This document shows positions 15,828 to 22,678 of a DNA stretch of 28,800 bases, piece by piece. Under the pieces are notes generated by a model. The model saw only the letters and a program-made list of their open reading frames with translations, had not been told where the DNA came from and did not search any database. Source of the DNA: Aquificaceae bacterium (GTDB lineage: Bacteria > Aquificota > Aquificia > Aquificales > Aquificaceae); assembly GCA_015490215.1 (NCBI GenBank), contig WFYH01000252.1, forward strand, positions 1-28,800, given 5' to 3'. Position 1 is the first letter of the stretch, and every line of letters begins with the position of its first letter. The translations under genes were made by a program, and so were the position numbers.

Positions 15828-16891
15828 TGACCTTGCGTAATATATTGCTATCCATAGCATTAATCCTTATAAGCTTGAATAAAACTGCCGTTTCTGCCTT
15901 CTGTAATCCCGCAGGACCACTATCGCCCCTCCTGAACCCCGTAACAAACGTGAATTGGAACTGTATATTCCCGATCACCATAGGTGGTCCGCAGATACCT
16001 TCGCCGTTCACCCCAGCTTCACCTAACGAGCCTCTTGCTCCTCTATATACCACGCTTGACTTCAACACTATAACCACCCCTCTTACTATCTGCATGAGAC
16101 CGACCCCAGCAGGTCCTATACCTGTCCCCGCAATACCCGTGGGAATGTGGATACCCTCGGGGATTATAGAGGTAGTGAGGACACAGTGGTGCAGTCCCTC
16201 TCTATCAACCCTGATTGGAGACCCTTCTCCGCTCGGGCAGGGGACGAGAACTCAGGGAGGGGAGGATGCCAAATCCTTCTACAACGTTCACTTTATCACC
16301 TTTCCCCTCGGAAAGGTTCTTGACCAGCTTATGGACTTTGCTTGTATCAACGTAACAGGCTGGACAGATATAGACTATCTTTACCTGTCAGAGCTCGATA
16401 TAACTTGGAACAACGACCTTGTAAGTTTATGGGAAACTCCTGAAGCTCTCCTCTTTCAGCATATAGGATTTCAGCTTGCCTGCGCTGCTGACTGCATTTC
16501 CTCCACCGCAGGATTTCCAAATGATGTCCTTGTGTGGTGCAACGGGTGCCTTGGAAGCGTTTATCCCTTCACGGGACATATCAACTCGGATGCAAGGGCG
16601 AGCGGGGTATGGATGCGTATAGCCGGAAAGTTGATAGCGAAGATGTCCCGTTACACAATGCTCAGACTAACTACGACTCCCGTCGTTTATACAGGAACCT
16701 GCGTGGAAGTTCCTACCTTCTTCTGGGTTAAGCACCAATACAAATTTCAGTTCGTCTTTCCTGTCCGTAGCGTGGGTTGTTATCCCACGGGAGTAATACC
16801 TTTTACATGGGAAACCTTAAGGCAAATTCCCACGGCAGGAGAAGACACCATCCTTCTCCTGTGGCAGAAAAAGGAATGCCCTCTCTTGTGA
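15827..16891 (+). CDS. traU: TraU, F-type pilus assembly/DNA transfer protein
   Basis: 354 residues from the ATG at 15827; an upstream in-frame start at 15797 lies before the -10 box. The signal peptide is about 1-23 (ILLSIALILISLNKTAVSA). Motifs match F TraU closely: NPVTNVNWNCIFPITIGG (F: NPITDICWSCIFPLSLG), LTICMRPTP, PVGMWIP, NVHFITFPLGKVL, YLYLSELDITWNNDL (F: AYLSEIDPTWTD), LACAADCI, VLVWCNGCLGSVYPFTGHI and a terminal LLWQKKECPLL. TraU is a Cys-rich periplasmic protein needed for DNA transfer and pilus extension. No ribosome site lies upstream; the predicted mRNA is leaderless. It is the first gene of the block ending at 19481. Confidence 0.97.
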   Translation: MTLRNILLSIALILISLNKTAVSAFCNPAGPLSPLLNPVTNVNWNCIFPITIGGPQIPSPFTPASPNEPLAPLYTTLDFNTITTPLTICMRPTPAGPIPVPAIPVGMWIPSGIIEVVRTQWCSPSLSTLIGDPSPLGQGTRTQGGEDAKSFYNVHFITFPLGKVLDQLMDFACINVTGWTDIDYLYLSELDITWNNDLVSLWETPEALLFQHIGFQLACAADCISSTAGFPNDVLVWCNGCLGSVYPFTGHINSDARASGVWMRIAGKLIAKMSRYTMLRLTTTPVVYTGTCVEVPTFFWVKHQYKFQFVFPVRSVGCYPTGVIPFTWETLRQIPTAGEDTILLLWQKKECPLL

Positions 16892-16900
16892 GGTGTAGCC

Positions 16901-17077
16901 ATGGAGAAACAGAACATTTTCTACGAAAACGGGGATAGGAGGTTGAAAGTTGGTGAGTTCCTTAAATTAGACATCTCCCTCTTTCCCTCGGAAAAGGGCT
17001 TAAAAGCTCTGATAGAAACGATCAATCAGATCTCTCCCACGACGAAGATTAATCTTCCCAAAATTAAGAGAGCTTAA
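16901..17077 (+). CDS. Small 58-residue protein after traU
   Basis: ATG at 16901, 9 bases after the traU stop, preceded by GTGAGGTGTAGCC. 58 codons, TAA at 17075. The protein (starting MEKQNIFYENGDRR) is basic at the C-terminus (LPKIKRA), has no signal peptide, and one amphipathic helix (about 31-46). Codon choice looks like its neighbours, and the ribosome site supports translation. I do not recognise it. Likely co-transcribed with traU. Confidence 0.6.
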   Translation: MEKQNIFYENGDRRLKVGEFLKLDISLFPSEKGLKALIETINQISPTTKINLPKIKRA

Positions 17078-17116
17078 GTCTTTATAATTCCAACAGAAGC
17101 GGTTTTTAGCAGGATC

Positions 17117-17145
17117 TTGTAATTAACTACGAACGGAAGTATATT
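17117..17145 (+). promoter_or_regulatory. Predicted promoter of the accessory gene cluster at 17184
   Basis: TTGTAA (17117-17122), 17-base spacer, TATATT (17140-17145), 38 bases before the 17184 start codon. Four of six -35 and five of six -10 bases match the sigma-70 consensus at ideal spacing. The 106-base gap after the 58-residue gene also fits a new transcription unit starting here. Confidence 0.55.
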
Positions 17146-17169
17146 AAAAGTATCTTAGAATCTCTTAGA

Positions 17170-17183
17170 GGAGGTGAGTAGTC
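17170..17183 (+). promoter_or_regulatory. Shared leader/ribosome site, copy 1
   Basis: GGAGGTGAGTAGTC ends directly at the ATG. The same 14 bases (N at position 11) precede the starts at 17540, 25445, 25844 and 26123. GGAGGTGA pairs with the end of 16S rRNA; the GTNGTC part is conserved beyond what a ribosome site needs. Confidence 0.7.
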
Positions 17184-17483
17184 ATGCTACAGGTCGTAAG
17201 GACGCAGAAGGAAATTCAGGCACTCTCTAAGGAGCTGGAGGCTCTCCTGAAAAAGGAGGGCGTCATAGGGGTTGAGGTCAGGGCTGTCCCTGTCAAGGCT
17301 ATTACCGACAGGCAGAGGGAAGTGCTAACGGACTTGCTTGACAAATTCGGGTATGACCCCGAGAACTCGGCACTTCCCGAGACAGCCAAGGACGCCTCCA
17401 GGCTGATAGCCTACTTCCTCAAAAGAACCAAGAGGAAGAAAGGTTACGGCGGGAGGAGGACCTCAGCCCAGAAGAAGTCATGA
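17184..17483 (+). CDS. Unknown basic protein with T-x-x-Q ... A-S-x-L-I motif
   Basis: 99 residues. An N-terminal helix (about 5-25) and a strand (GVEVRAVPVK) lead to AITDRQREVLTDLLDKFGYDP and then KDASRLIAYFLKRTKR: the spacing T..Q...L..L...G.D ... AS.LI.. is a small helical motif found appended to many phage and plasmid DNA-processing proteins. The C-terminus is strongly basic (RKKGYGGRRTS), consistent with nucleic-acid binding (inference). It carries the shared leader, its own promoter and a hairpin after it, so it may be a separate unit from what follows. Confidence 0.72.
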   Translation: MLQVVRTQKEIQALSKELEALLKKEGVIGVEVRAVPVKAITDRQREVLTDLLDKFGYDPENSALPETAKDASRLIAYFLKRTKRKKGYGGRRTSAQKKS

Positions 17484-17490
17484 AAATTCA

Positions 17491-17510
17491 GGGGCGGGGT
17501 TTCCCGCTCC
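17491..17510 (+). terminator. GC-rich hairpin after the 99-residue gene
   Basis: GGGGCGGG-gttt-CCCGCTCC: 8-pair stem with one G-T pair, followed by TTCTCACATT. It falls 7 bases after the stop codon. Downstream T content is low, so termination may be partial, letting transcription run into the next genes. The tail resembles those at 25755 and 26080. Confidence 0.5.
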
Positions 17511-17526
17511 TTCTCACATTAAAAGA

Positions 17527-17539
17527 GAGGTGAGTTGTC
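17527..17539 (+). promoter_or_regulatory. Shared leader/ribosome site, copy 2
   Basis: GAGGTGAGTTGTC directly precedes ATG at 17540 and decides between two adjacent ATG codons: by analogy with the other copies the first ATG is used. The first G of the consensus is replaced (AGAGGTGA). Confidence 0.65.
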
Positions 17540-17950
17540 ATGATGGAAGTTGTGAAGGTTGTAAAAGCTCTCATGGACGGGTGCGAAGTGGTCAGGAGGA
17601 GGGAACCTCTCACGGTTCCCAAGAGGGAGCTCCTGTCTGAGGAATTCCTTAAAAGGCATCCCATCTACATGGTGGCGCTTGACGAAGATGGTACTGCTTC
17701 CGAGCTCCAGCCACACGCCGTGGGTTTTTACCTCTCTGACCATCTTATAAGGGAACTGGAAGACAAACCCCTCGTAGTGGTCATTTTTGCGGAAGGGTTC
17801 AACCCAGAGGAGACGGTTCCGGAGATGTCCGCCCTTCTCGTTACCGATGACGAGGTGATAGAGTTCAAAGTAGAGAAGACTTTTGAAGTGTCTGCCGTTT
17901 TCGTCCTCCTCAAGGAACACACCGAGATAGCTGACGGGGGTGCAGTATGA
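17540..17950 (+). CDS. Unknown 136-residue acidic protein
   Basis: The protein starts MMEVVKVVKALMDGCEVV and is acidic with alternating strands (PLVVVIFAEGF, VPEMSALLVTDDEVIEF, FEVSAVFVLLKE) suggesting an alpha/beta fold. No signal peptide or known motif. It carries the shared leader and begins 56 bases after the previous gene, with the hairpin between. It overlaps the next gene by 4 bases (ATGA), so those two are translationally coupled. I do not recognise it. Confidence 0.72.
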   Translation: MMEVVKVVKALMDGCEVVRRREPLTVPKRELLSEEFLKRHPIYMVALDEDGTASELQPHAVGFYLSDHLIRELEDKPLVVVIFAEGFNPEETVPEMSALLVTDDEVIEFKVEKTFEVSAVFVLLKEHTEIADGGAV

Positions 17951-18675
17951 ATTGTAGGAAACACTACTATCCGTTCATATGGGAGAATAGCCAGCTGATC
18001 TTTGACTGGGACAATAAGGTCCTGCACGTGAGGTTTGTGGAAAACGAAAGGAAGTATGAGAGAAACCTGCCCCTTGAGGCTTTCCCCGTGCACAGCTTCT
18101 ACAATATAGCCGGCTTCATATATATATGCGGAGAACAACCTCTGGGACAAGCTGAATACAAGCTAACTTCTGAAGGCGTAGTTATGGACTTCTTCCCAGC
18201 TACAAAGCCGAGGAAGGGAGAGAAGGCTCTCATAAAGTTCCAAGATGACCGGGAAATGATATACACACGCTTTTTCTTCAACCAGCTCAGGCTTAAAGCC
18301 TTTGTAGATATGCTGGAGGCTGTGGATAAGACCATATCCGTGGCGGAGATACCCGAGAGGCGCAAAAGAAGCGAGGTATCGGTTTCGCCCGATAAAGAGG
18401 TTCTTCTTACCAAGGCAGACGGAGAGGTATACATAGAGGACGTGCACATACCCATGCCTGACAGGTCCGCCCTCTACGAGGTTCTCCGGAAGATAGCTAT
18501 CTTTGGAGATACGTATCCGATGAAAACCACATATGATAACGCCCGGATAGTTGTGGCGGGGAACACCTTTGAGCTTTTTAAGAAAGAAGGGGATGGCTTT
18601 GTCCCTGTTAAAAGGCTCAAACTTAAGAGGGAAGACGCCTTGAGGATGATGTGTGTAGTCAGTCCCTTGAGGTGA
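17947..18675 (+). CDS. Unknown 242-residue cytoplasmic protein
   Basis: Starts with an ATGA overlap of the previous gene. Aromatic, beta-rich N-terminal half (residues 1-95: HYYPFIWENSQLIFDWDNKVLHVRF; FYNIAGFIYICGEQPLG), a basic linker (RRKRSEVSVSPD, about 138-150), then a second alpha/beta half ending KLKREDALRMMCVVSPL. Both halves contain stretches of the type Lys/Ile-Tyr-x-hydrophobic that could be a duplicated fold, but I cannot show it. No membrane segment or signal. No family recognised. It lies between traU and traF in an otherwise transfer-dedicated region. Confidence 0.72.
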   Translation: MNCRKHYYPFIWENSQLIFDWDNKVLHVRFVENERKYERNLPLEAFPVHSFYNIAGFIYICGEQPLGQAEYKLTSEGVVMDFFPATKPRKGEKALIKFQDDREMIYTRFFFNQLRLKAFVDMLEAVDKTISVAEIPERRKRSEVSVSPDKEVLLTKADGEVYIEDVHIPMPDRSALYEVLRKIAIFGDTYPMKTTYDNARIVVAGNTFELFKKEGDGFVPVKRLKLKREDALRMMCVVSPLR

Positions 18676-18681
18676 GGAGAG

Positions 18682-19221
18682 ATGTTGCAAACAGAGAAAG
18701 TCTTTGAGTATGAGGGGCTGGTGATACCCACGAAGGAGCTTTTTGAGGTTGCGGTTGCCTTTGAAGAGGTTAAAAAAGGAATACTCCCACGCAAAGCGGT
18801 GAACCTTTCAAATGGAACACGCTTGGGGTTATGGAGAGGGGAAACTGCTGTTTTCTGGGAACAGGCTAACTACTCGGCTGGAGTGTCTCTGAACAACGCA
18901 AACGACCCTTGGTATTTTCCGAAGGTCGAGGTGGTCATAAAGCAGATGCTCAAGGAGCTTTCAAAGCATGACCTCATGACCCGAGCCGGGAACCTGATAC
19001 TCGTAAAGAAGAGGAGCTCCTTTAAGGCTATGCTTATGGGAACGAATATACAGGAGGACATATCGGACGAGACCACGAGGATGGCGCTTGCTATGGCTAT
19101 GAGGGTGGGAGCTTACTATAAAGAAGGACCCTGGTGGGTAACCTCAAAGATGGTGAGCTTCCACGGTAAGAGGATTGATCAGGTTTACAGAGTATATTTG
19201 TTTTTGGAGGTAGGGCTATGA
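18682..19221 (+). CDS. Unknown 179-residue protein
   Basis: ATG at 18682, preceded by GTGAGGAGAG and 6 bases after the previous stop. Mixed alpha/beta composition with Trp-rich patches (TRLGLWRGETAVFWEQ, NDPWYFPKVEVV, EGPWWVTSKMVSFHGK) and a Met-rich helix (DETTRMALAMAMRVGAYY). No signal peptide. Ends with VYLFLEVGL and overlaps the next gene by 4 bases (ATGA). I do not recognise it. Its operon partners suggest one pathway of unknown function with the 136- and 242-residue genes. Confidence 0.7.
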   Translation: MLQTEKVFEYEGLVIPTKELFEVAVAFEEVKKGILPRKAVNLSNGTRLGLWRGETAVFWEQANYSAGVSLNNANDPWYFPKVEVVIKQMLKELSKHDLMTRAGNLILVKKRSSFKAMLMGTNIQEDISDETTRMALAMAMRVGAYYKEGPWWVTSKMVSFHGKRIDQVYRVYLFLEVGL

Positions 19222-19481
19222 AGGGAGTAGTAGCGTTTCTCTTTCTATTAGGGCTTTCCCTTGGAGCGGAGATATTCAACCCAAAAAAAGCGGGTGGAGC
19301 TCCATTAATGCTATCTGAAGGGAACAAGTGCCCCGTGCTCCCCAACGGAACGGAAGTGGAGATACTTGAGACCAAGGTCATGGAAAAAATGCCGGGCATG
19401 AAGATGCTGAGAGTTCGTGTGCTGAGCGGTCCGTGTCAGGGAGACGAAGGCTGGGTGTTAGACGCTCATGTAAGAAAGTGA
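19218..19481 (+). CDS. Small secreted SH3-like protein
   Basis: 87 residues: a signal peptide (about 1-17, LGLSLGAE), then a Cys-containing SH3-like module: CPVLPNGTEVEILETKV, KMLRVRVLSGPCQGDEGWVLDAHV. The GxEV...GW.. pattern is the bacterial SH3 (extracellular) signature, with two cysteines able to form a disulfide. It resembles, in fold only, the C-terminal part of the protein at 3285-3746. Start overlaps the previous stop (ATGA) with GGAGGT upstream. It ends with 1 base between its stop and the convergent traF stop, with no visible terminator. Confidence 0.75.
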   Translation: MKGVVAFLFLLGLSLGAEIFNPKKAGGAPLMLSEGNKCPVLPNGTEVEILETKVMEKMPGMKMLRVRVLSGPCQGDEGWVLDAHVRK

Positions 19482-19482
19482 T

Positions 19483-20376
19483 TTACCTATTAGACAGCTG
19501 AACCTTAACGTCCTCAAATCCTTCGTAGATACCTTCTTTTATTATCCCGAGGTCGTATGCAAATTCGAATATTCTCTTCTCTATAAGGTCTATGGGGGTT
19601 AGCCCCACGCTCACGGTTCTCCACTGACCCGTGTCCTTGTCTATCGCCACTATCGTGGGAACTCTGACCACACGGAACCTCTCCACGAGGCTTGGGTTTA
19701 TTACGCTCTTTATGGGCAACGATGGGTCTATGCTGTCCACCCCTACCCCGAGGAAAAGCCAGCCTCTATCCGTGAGATCCACTATGAACCTCTTAAACGC
19801 CATACATACGGGACAAGATACACGGTAGAAATACACAAGCCCTATACGTTCCTGGATCTTCTTCCTCTGATGTTTTTTGACCTCTTCAAGGAGAGGACCG
19901 AGCCAGTTTGCCTCCCCGAGCCCTACGGGATAGAGCCTCGGGAACCTGTCGGGATACTTCAGAGCTACAGCTTCATACTCCCTCTTGAGCCTGTTCATGT
20001 GGTCTATGTACGCCTTTGTGAACTCAAGGGCTTCAAGTATGTTCCCCTCGGTAGGGTTGGCTATCGCCTTGGCTACGGGTTCCGGGATGTCTTCCTTAAC
20101 GGGTATCTCCCACTTACCTATCTTGAGTTTGGGTCTATCCTTTTCCTCTTTCTTCTCCTGTGCCTGTTTGTATATGACTATTATCTTTTCCTTTTCAGCC
20201 TTCTCATCCTCTTTTTTCTCTTCTTTCTTTCCCTCGGGTTCGGGCTTCTGAGGTTCTAAACATACGCTGTTCTCAAGGTAAAAGCAGGAAGAGTCCGTTT
20301 TATAGTAGCTCCCTCCAATGAAGTCTGCCCCGAAGCCGAGAGTGGTTAGTAGGAAAATTAGAACACCTACGAACAT
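19483..20376 (-). CDS. traF: TraF, F-type thioredoxin-like pilus assembly protein
   Basis: 297 residues. Signal peptide about 1-16 (LLTTLGFGAD), then a Lys/Glu-rich linker (about 45-80, unusually charged) and helical middle (EALEFTKAYIDHMNRLKREYEAVALKYPD). A thioredoxin-like domain follows with VYFYRVSCPVCMAFKRF (CPVC at 188-191) and RVPTIVAID near 240 (the cis-Pro loop). In F TraF this CxxC pair is lost, so the retained CPVC suggests an active redox enzyme here. Its start ATG overlaps the traN stop by 1 base (TAATG) with GGAGG upstream. Last gene of the traH-to-traF operon. Confidence 0.92.
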   Translation of the reverse strand: MFVGVLIFLLTTLGFGADFIGGSYYKTDSSCFYLENSVCLEPQKPEPEGKKEEKKEDEKAEKEKIIVIYKQAQEKKEEKDRPKLKIGKWEIPVKEDIPEPVAKAIANPTEGNILEALEFTKAYIDHMNRLKREYEAVALKYPDRFPRLYPVGLGEANWLGPLLEEVKKHQRKKIQERIGLVYFYRVSCPVCMAFKRFIVDLTDRGWLFLGVGVDSIDPSLPIKSVINPSLVERFRVVRVPTIVAIDKDTGQWRTVSVGLTPIDLIEKRIFEFAYDLGIIKEGIYEGFEDVKVQLSNR

Positions 20377-22313
20377 TACTGACTGCCTCCGAGGTTCTGG
20401 TAATAGTCTTGGGTAAGATTGAGGAGAGTTCCTCCGGGAGCGTTCGGGTCGTTCGGGTTCATATTGAAGCTGTTTACGTCAAGGTCCACGTTGGCTATAA
20501 TGTCGGCGGTGAACTCTGAAAAGTCTATAGCCGTCCAGTCTATCCTCGCCAGCTCCTCAAGGGTAAACCCACGGCAGTTGGGATACTCAGCGGAACCCCA
20601 ACCTATACCAAGCTGAGGACGAGCTTGCTCATGGATAATTCTTGCAAGTTTGGAGTTAAAACAGCACCAGCTCTCCTTCTTTTGCAGACACACGGAGAAG
20701 CCGAGCCCTTTTATCTTCCTTGAGCAATAAGTCCCTATGTAATAGCACATAGACTGCTCTCTTTTCTGAGCAAGGGTTTTTTCCTCGTCATTGCAGGGAT
20801 CTCCTCCTATACCCCATGCGTCCCCCGTCCCCCCAGAACAGCAGTTCGTAAAGCCTGTTTCTGTGCCTGACCTTCTGCATTTATAGCCCATGCCCGAGAA
20901 CACTCTTATCTCACACGAACCTCCATAGTTAGGAGTGGACACGTTCCTTGAGCCCGAAGCCACATCCGCACAGTAGGAAGAGTCAAGACATCCCACATCC
21001 TGGGGCTGGTCTGGGTAGGTGAGGTCGGTAGTATTCTGGGTCTCCTGTGTGGTTTCCATCACGTAGCAGTATCCGTTGTCGGGGCATGTGTAGATGTTTG
21101 CCTGAACGCACGGCTCATTTCTGTAGGGGCACACCCAGTTTCCGCCCTGCTGGATGCAGTACTCTATCGTCCCGTCCGTAGATAGGTTCGTCTGGTTCGG
21201 AGAGGACTGACATACCCAGGCTGTCCCGGTTCCGCATGGAGTAGAGTAGTCCGAGCACACATAAGAGGTTGAGGTCGTAGAGGTTGTTGCCGTGGAGGTC
21301 TGGAGGTCTCCCGCACAGGCGTAATCCTTGCGTATCTCATTAAGGGCGTAGAGGTATGCCACATTCCCGAAGTACTGACTCATATCCACCTGAGTCGGGT
21401 TGCAGATGTCGGGGTTGTATATGGAAGAGTTGGGGTCGCAAATGTCCTCTCCGGAGCATACCGTCCTCTGTTGCCACTCGGAACACCCCGTAGTCTCCTC
21501 TATCAGGCATCTGTAAGTCCTATCACAGGAAGTTCCCGAACAATTCTCGCTCACAAGTGTGCAGTCAGGATTGTTTTCATACGGCGTGCACGTGTTCACG
21601 GTCGTTCCCGTGGGGCAGTTATACTGATACTGGTAAGTCCAGCAGGCGGTTATGGTTTCATCTCCTATCGTTCTCGTGGAATTGTCTATACAGGTTTCCC
21701 CGGTCTTCTGGCATCCCTGCGGAGCCTGACCGCATACGAAGTTATACGCCACGAGCTTGCACAGTCCGTTTACCTGCTTTGTGCAGCTCCCCGCCCCCGA
21801 CTGACTACAACCCGACCTGTATGGCTGGCAGTAGTCCGTTGAAGAGGTTATGCAGTAATACTTTTTCTCCTTCTCCGTGCACACTCCCGTGAGCGTATAG
21901 GGAGGCTGGACTTCGTTGAAGGTTATATCCTGGGTCTGGACGCAGGTCTCCCCTATGTAGTCTCCGCAGGAAGCGTTTGGTATGAGGGTTTCTCTATATA
22001 CTCGCTCTTCTATCTCACATCCGAGCCCGTAGCGGTCAAGTATGCAGGTCTTTGACACAAGCTGATACCTGCTGGGGTCATTTTCATAGGTCTGGCAGTA
22101 GTTCGCCACTCCCCCGTCCGAGCATACATACCTTTTCTCCCACTTCCAGCAAGGTTTGCATATCTGGAAAGAAGTCCCACCTTGAGTAAAGGTCTTACAA
22201 CCGCTGTCCACACACACCTCTTCCTGAAAAACGCAGGCTCCCCACACTTCCACTATGGTTAGTAGAAGAAAGCCTATACCTACTAACAGGCCTCTAACTG
22301 AGTTTGCCCCCAA
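20376..22313 (-). CDS. traN: TraN, outer-membrane mating-pair stabilisation adhesin
   Basis: 645 residues from a TTG at 22313, 10 bases after AGGAGG. Signal peptide about 1-26 (VGIGFLLLTIVEVWGA). The body is Cys-rich with at least two related units: CWKWEKRYVCSDG...YENDPSRYQLVSKTC (about 56-90) and CWTYQYQYNCPTG...YENNPDCTLVSENC (about 222-258). The C-terminus has the highly conserved TraN block: CYYIGTYCSRKIKG, KESWCCFNSKLARIIHEQARP, IGWGSAEYPNCRGFTLEELARIDW. TraN is an outer-membrane protein that recognises a recipient surface receptor; its variable middle sets host preference in F-like plasmids. A Gly/Asn/Pro-rich C-terminal tail (DPNAPGGT) is present. The stop overlaps traF by 1 base. Confidence 0.97.
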   Translation of the reverse strand: MGANSVRGLLVGIGFLLLTIVEVWGACVFQEEVCVDSGCKTFTQGGTSFQICKPCWKWEKRYVCSDGGVANYCQTYENDPSRYQLVSKTCILDRYGLGCEIEERVYRETLIPNASCGDYIGETCVQTQDITFNEVQPPYTLTGVCTEKEKKYYCITSSTDYCQPYRSGCSQSGAGSCTKQVNGLCKLVAYNFVCGQAPQGCQKTGETCIDNSTRTIGDETITACWTYQYQYNCPTGTTVNTCTPYENNPDCTLVSENCSGTSCDRTYRCLIEETTGCSEWQQRTVCSGEDICDPNSSIYNPDICNPTQVDMSQYFGNVAYLYALNEIRKDYACAGDLQTSTATTSTTSTSYVCSDYSTPCGTGTAWVCQSSPNQTNLSTDGTIEYCIQQGGNWVCPYRNEPCVQANIYTCPDNGYCYVMETTQETQNTTDLTYPDQPQDVGCLDSSYCADVASGSRNVSTPNYGGSCEIRVFSGMGYKCRRSGTETGFTNCCSGGTGDAWGIGGDPCNDEEKTLAQKREQSMCYYIGTYCSRKIKGLGFSVCLQKKESWCCFNSKLARIIHEQARPQLGIGWGSAEYPNCRGFTLEELARIDWTAIDFSEFTADIIANVDLDVNSFNMNPNDPNAPGGTLLNLTQDYYQNLGGSQ

Positions 22314-22678
22314 GTTTCCTGATCCTCCTTGAAGGTATATAGGACTGAATTAAGAGCCATCACGGGAAGAGCAAACTGCATGAAGAAGGCATGAACCCTT
22401 TTAAAACGTTCAAAGCTCTCTGGGTCAGGGGAAAATGAATGGCTCACTATTGCATATTCATAAAATGGTCTCCAGAGAAAGTCTGTCAGCCGGAGAGAAG
22501 CGTCATAGATAAGCGGAATTTTGGGCAAAAGAGACTCACCGCCACGTCCTTCGCCCAAGGCAAGGAGGCTAAAAACTCCCGATAAGAAGATAATCAGTAT
22601 AACAGCCTGACCAATCATGACGCCAGCCCTTGCCACTTTCCACATAACCCTTAAACCTCTACTGGACCGTGCAGTCAT
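22283..22678 (-). CDS. Small membrane protein between the TraN-like gene and traN
   Basis: Up to 131 residues. The reading starts at ATG 22678, which overlaps the upstream gene by 20 bases with GGAGAG nearby; an ATG at 22645 (residue 12) has GAGG 10 bases upstream and may be the true start, leaving a 13-base gap. Two hydrophobic segments, about 22-42 (GQAVILIIFLSGVFSLLAL) and 105-120 (FFMQFALPVMALNSVLY), with an amphipathic middle. No family recognised; F has the small membrane protein trbE in a comparable place, but I do not claim identity. Its 3' end overlaps traN by 31 bases. Confidence 0.65.
   Translation of the reverse strand: MTARSSRGLRVMWKVARAGVMIGQAVILIIFLSGVFSLLALGEGRGGESLLPKIPLIYDASLRLTDFLWRPFYEYAIVSHSFSPDPESFERFKRVHAFFMQFALPVMALNSVLYTFKEDQETWGQTQLEAC

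Noticed and set aside
7418..15853. ATATTG at the same 14-base distance right of both palindromes, as a second conserved element
   Set aside because: It falls in the signal peptides of orf92 and TraU, where Ile-Leu codons produce it; coincidence is likely.
17078..17183. TTGTAATTAACTAC as a third copy of the palindrome
   Set aside because: Only partly similar to TATAATTAATTATA, not symmetrical; better explained as -35 and spacer.
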